Shown here piece by piece: positions 55,501-61,500 of a stretch of DNA of 64,000 nt. The stretch is from Chitinophaga pendula. Its GTDB lineage: Bacteria > Bacteroidota > Bacteroidia > Chitinophagales > Chitinophagaceae. The stretch lies in NCBI RefSeq assembly GCF_020386615.1, contig NZ_CP077769.1, forward strand, positions 2,790,001 through 2,854,000, written 5' to 3'. The notes beneath the pieces are model-generated. The model searched no databases. It was not told the origin of the DNA and saw only the letters and a program-made list of their open reading frames with translations. Positions within the stretch are counted from its first letter, which is position 1. Every line of letters begins with the position of its first letter. Both the position numbers and the translations under genes were made by a program.

Positions 55501-58500
55501 TTGTTTTACCACCATGGTTGATACTACTTCCTTTTATTACTGCATATATGTGGTCGCCATCGGCTTCTGCTTGGGAGAGTCTTTTTAGCAGTACGGCGCC
55601 AACGCCTTCGCCCGGTACGAATCCGTCGCCACCTTCTCCGAAGGAGCGGCATTGTCCGCTTTCTGAGAGCATCCTTTGTGTGCAGAGGGCGCTGTATGTA
55701 TCGGGATGTACATATACGTTAACGCCACCTGCTATGGCCAGTTCGCACTCATTACGTAAGAGGTGTTCACAAGCTTCATGGATAGCTGTCAGGGATGAGG
55801 AGCACATGGTATCTACCGGCATGCTGGGCCCTTGCAGGTTGAACAGGTATGATACCCTGTTGGCGACGGAACCAAAGGAGGTATGCGGGAAGATGGTCTC
55901 TCCCTGTCTTCTTAACAGGGGGCCATATAGTTCATGGCCGGTTTTGGTAATACCTGCGAATACGCCTACCCTGTTGTTATGGCGGGAGGTGAGCAGTTCG
56001 CGGGTATATCCTGCATCTTCCAGCGCCAGCCAGCTACTTTCTATAAAGAGGCGTTCCTGGGGGTCCATGCACAGGGCCTCTTTAGGGGCGATGTTAAAGA
56101 ACAATGGATCAAAGGCCGAGAAATTATTCAGGAAGCCGCCCCATTTGCTATAGCTTTTTCCCTTTGCGATGGCGGCGTTGGCATCCGGATAGTAGAAGTC
56201 TTCTAAAGACCAGCGTTCGGCAGGAATTTCTGTTATACAGTCTTTCCCGGCTTTCAGTTGTTCCCAGAACTCCCGGATGTTATCTGCGCCAGGGTAGCGG
56301 CCGCTGATGCCGATGATGGCAATTCCTTCCTGTGCCGGCAATGGGTTAGTGTTGGCGGCAAGTCCGGATGCGGGGGCTGCTACTATTGCAGCAGCACGAT
56401 GTTTTAGCGGTTGTGCAGCGGCGGGTGACTGAACGGCTGACCATCTGGGTATTTGCAGGCCGGTCCATGTTTCTGCCTGTGACGGATATACGGCGGCGAG
56501 GTGAGCGGCTAATGCTGCCAGTGTCTGGTATTCGAAAAACAGGGTACGCGGTATATTGCCGAATGCTGTTATCAATTGTTGGTTCAGCCGGGTGATCAGA
56601 ATAGAATCTATGCCATATCTTTCCAAGGGTTCTTCTTCACTTATCTCTACCGGATCTATTTTCAGCTGTTTACCTAATAATGATTTCAGTTGTTGCAAGA
56701 CCGCTGTCGTGAGTGCTTCTTTGTTGATAGCTACCGGGGTATGATTTTGTTCTGCTATGGGAAGTCCATCGTTTACATAGAGCGGTATCTGTTGGAGTTT
56801 CTGGTGATCACCATACAATACCAGCGCCTGTACACTTGCGGTATTGTAGCTATAATGAAGGGCTTGTAAGCCTGCTTTTACGGGTAGGGGTAACAATCCT
56901 TTTTCTGCCGCCAGTTGCTGGTGTTCTTCGGCTACTTGCATGGCTCCCTCTTTCCACAAGGGCCAGTTTACTGATAATGAGCGGCCGCTTCTTTCGCCTC
57001 TGTCAGCCTTCTTTTGACGCGTGGTCATGTAGGCATCCATGAAAGCGTTGGCCGCGGCGTAATCGGCCTGTCCGGCGTTGCCAGCGACCCCTGCAATGGA
57101 GGAACAGCAAATGAACCATGACAATGGCAGTTGGCGAGTAGCCAGATCCAGTGCGACCAGTCCCTGTACTTTGGGTTGTAGTACCTGAAGGGCTTCCTGA
57201 GGCATCTTCCGGATGATATAGTTATCGCGGATCACGCCTGCTGCATGCATGATGCCATCCAGGCGGCCATATTGCTGAATGATATGTTGTATCAGTTCCT
57301 GTACATCTTCCTGTCTGCTGATGTCCGTACGGTGGTACACGACTGTTATTCCGTTCTGTCCTATTTCATCTGGTTGTCCCTGCCAGGCTGATCTACCGGT
57401 CAGGATAACGGTTGCTTTTTCTACCTGTGTGATGATATCCTGTACGAATAAGCGTCCCAGGCCACCCGCGCCACCTGTGATGAGGTAAACGCCTTCTTCT
57501 TTCCATAGGGTATTTGTTTTATTGTCCTTTTCAGAAAGTGGTTGCCATGTTTTTACATAGCGGGTATCATTTATATCGTAACGGATATAGTTATTGACTG
57601 CGGCGGTATTTTCCAGGATGTATGCGGCGATCGTATCTGGTTCTTTCCAGCTGTCCAGTGTGAGCAACTGCCCTTGCAGGCCCGGATTTTCCTGTTTGGC
57701 GCTATTGAGTAATGCCAGTAGTCCTTCATAGAAGGTATTGTCTTCGCCGGCAGTCAGTAATTGTACCAGGCATGTTTTGTTGTCTCCGGCTGTCAGCAGT
57801 TCGCGTATAATATCGAGTAAGGTTATTGTTACGGAAGTGTATCTATCTGCGATATTTCGTGCGGTAGCTTCCAGTGTTGTTATTTTTATCTGCGGCAATA
57901 AGCCTGGCAGGGAGCTGCTTATATTTTCCGGCGGCTCACACAGCAATACGATATGTTTTATCTGTGTATGGGATGCTGCAGGTGCCGGCAGCGAGGACCA
58001 TGCTGGTGATAGTATCAAGGTATCTGCGGGGGCAGAGAAGGTTGCTGGCGCTGGTGCCGGCAAGGGTACCAGGATAGCCGCTTTTTCCCAATAGCGATCA
58101 CGACGGAAGGGGTATGTAGGCAAGTGTACTTTTGCAGACCGGTGACTGTCCTGAATGGGCAAGGTGATATCCCAACCTTGTACCCAGGTATTTGCCAGGA
58201 TAGGCCAATCTTTATTTTCCCAGGCGGTTGTTATCGCAGCTGTTTTATGTTGATCAGCCGGTTTGTTTTTGCGGGCGTAGCCGGTGAATATCTTGTCTGC
58301 GTGTTCACCTCCTGGTGTGGATGCGAGCAATGCCAGCAGATGTTCTCTATTTTCTGCTACTATTGCCAGTCTTTCTTCCCACTGATCTCTTCCTCTCAGC
58401 AAGGTATCGGCGATGTCTGCCAGGCTGATTAAGGGATTTGCTGTTATAAACTGATGTAGTTGTGTGGCGTAAGCCCGGAGGCGTTCTTTGGTCCTGGCGG

Positions 58501-61500
58501 ATATTACTATCAATGCCGGGGCATCTTCTTTGCTGGTAGTTGTGGTGGGCATCGTATATTCTTCTACTACCAGGTGAGCGTTGGTACCGCTGAAGCCGAA
58601 TGAGCTGACGGCTGCTCTTCTCGGTGTGCCCTCTGGTGATTCCCAGTTGCGGACGGCGGTATTGATAAAAAACGGTGCCCCTTCCAGGGAGATATGTTCA
58701 TTCAGTTGATCAAAATGTATAGTTGGGGGGATTTCTTTATGGCGGAGGCTGAGTAGTACTTTGATGAGGCTGCCGGCGCCTGCTGCTGCCATGAGATGTC
58801 CTATATTACTTTTTACAGATCCCAGTGCGCAATAAGGGGTTATGTTTTGAGGTTGGGCGAATGCTTTGATCAGGGCTTCGACTTCTATGGGGTCGCCAAG
58901 TTTGGTACCGGTGCCATGGGCTTCGACCATTGTTATGGTGGCAGGATCGATATTGAAGCGTTTATATATTTCCTGTTCCAGCGAGGTCTGTGATTTTACG
59001 CTTGGAGCGGTGATGCCATTGGTCTTTCCATCCTGGTTGATGCCCCATCCCCGGATCACGCCATGTATGGCATCTCCATCTCGTTGGGCATCGCTCAATC
59101 TTTTCAGCAGTACGACACCGACACCTTCTCCTGGTACGAAGCCATCTGCCCGCTGGTCGAAGGTGTAGCAATGACCGGTTGGTGAGAACATGCCCGCTTT
59201 GCTGATCATGATATGCGGGAGTGGTCCGGCCATGACATTTACGCCCCCTGCCAGTGCCAGGTCGCTTTCTCGCAGTACGAGGCTTTTACATGCTTCTACG
59301 ATCGCTACCATGGCGGAGGAGCAGGCGGTATCGATTGCCATGCTGGGACCTTTGAGGTTAAGGAGGTAGGATATCCTGGCGCTGAGTATAGAGCAAGCGC
59401 CACCCATGAGGCCCTGTGCGTTGAGGCGTTGGCTGTCGACGCTCTGGCCATAGTCGCCGGTAGCGCAACCGGCGAATACGCCGGTGCGGGTGCCTGAGAG
59501 GGCGGCAGTCCGTATGCCGGCATCTTCGATGGCGGTCCAGCAGCTTTCCATAAAGAGGCGTTGTTGCGGGTCGATCCATTCGGCTTCTGCCGGAGAGATA
59601 TTAAAAAACAGCGGATCGAATTTGTCGGCATCTTCCAGTACTCCCATCCATTTGCTGTTGGTCTTACCGGCAGCCTCTATATCCTCCTCGTAGTATTGTT
59701 CGTGTTCCCAGCGATCTGCGGGTACTTCGCTTATGCAATCTTTTCCCTCGCGCAGATTTTGCCAATATGTATCCAGGTCTTTGGCTTTGGGGAACTGTCC
59801 GCTCATGCCGATGATCGCGATGGCATCTTCGTGTTGCGGCGTTGTGGTTGTAGCTGTTATCAGTGCAGGCGAAGGTTTACTTTTTATGGTACGACCTGCG
59901 GCGCGTTGTTTGTGTGCTTTCAGGTTGGCGATACAATCTTTTGTGAGATCTATCATTTCCGAGGTGTCGTGGCTGATCACTACTTTTCCGATATGTTCTC
60001 CTTTTTCTACGTAGCGGAGTGCTTCCTGTATGTCGGCGTACGGATATATCCTGGATACGATAGGAACGATATCACCAGCGTCTGCCATATCGGTCATTAG
60101 TTGCAGCAGGTGTTTGCCGGTGGTGTTATGCCGTATGCTTAGTTGGCGGAGGTCTATGCTGTAGAAGGTCTGGTTGGCGGTGAGACCGGACAGGTCGAGC
60201 CTGGGGCTGGTCTTTAGTCCATGTACGGCCAATTCGAGGTAGCGCGCTTCTGCACCGAGGCAATTCAGTCCTCTTTGTATTGCATCGCCGGCGAGCATAT
60301 TGAGGACTACGTCGACACCTTCTCCGGCGGTCAGTGATTGTATTTCTTTATCGAAGGCTGTTTTATAGCTAAATGCATGATATACGCCCAGTTGTTTTAA
60401 TATTTCTCTTTTATGTTCCTGACCGGCGCTGGCAAATATCTGTGCTTGTCTGAGGTTGGCCAGTTGCAGGGCCATCAGGCCGCAGCCGCCGGTGGCGGTT
60501 TGTATCAGGACTTTTTCGCCCTGTTTCAACCTGGCTTGTTCGAAGGCGTAGTAAACTGTTGAAAATACTACGGGCAGGCTACACGCTTCTTCGAATGATA
60601 GTGTGGATGGTTTTATCACTACGTTTCCGGCCGGGACATTGACACTGGTGGCATGTCCACCTAACAGTTTGCCGGTTAAGGCGATCACGCTATCCCCCGG
60701 TTGCAGGTCTTCTACGGTGGCACCTACGGCGGTGACGATACCTGCTACTTCGAATCCGGGAACGAAGGGATAGGCAGGCATTGTTGGATAGAGGCCTTTC
60801 ACGCACAAGGTGTCCGGGAAGTTGATTGCAGCAGCTTTGATCTGTATGGTGACTTCATCTGTTGCCGGTGCAGGTACCTGCCAGGGTTGCAATGCGATGT
60901 CTGCGAGGTCGTGTACGGTGGATACTACGAGGCCGGTATCTTTATAATCGCCGGTGACGGTGGCTGGCACTGGTTTTACTGACCGTGTTTCGAGGCGGAA
61001 CGCGGGGGCGGCGGCAGGTATCGGCGTAGCTACAGGAGCAGCTTTGGGTGCTTTGGGTAACCTGGTGATTTCTTCTGCGAGGTAGGCAGCGAATTCGTTG
61101 ATGGTTGGGTAATCATACACTTTGGTAGCAGGTATCGTCGTACTATATTGTTTGTTGATCGTTCTCACCCACTCTACGCCTACAATGGAATCCAGACCCA
61201 TTTCAATGAAGCTCTTGTCTGTATCTACATCTTCCAGACGTAGCAGTAACGCGGAAGCGAAACTGTTGATGAGCTCTTCCTGTATGGTATTGATATCTGT
61301 TGCCGGTGCGGGGTGTGGGTTGGTCATCGCAGTTTCTACCGGTAGGTCGTTCGTTGCTATTGGTATGGGAACGTTCTCTATGGCCGGTATGTCTGTGGAG
61401 AAGGCGGGGATGCTCAGTGAAAGGCCCTGTGGTTTTGCGATGGTATCGGCTGGCATTTCAAAGGCAACGGCCGGCCGGATGGTGGGCTGTGTTGCTGTAT

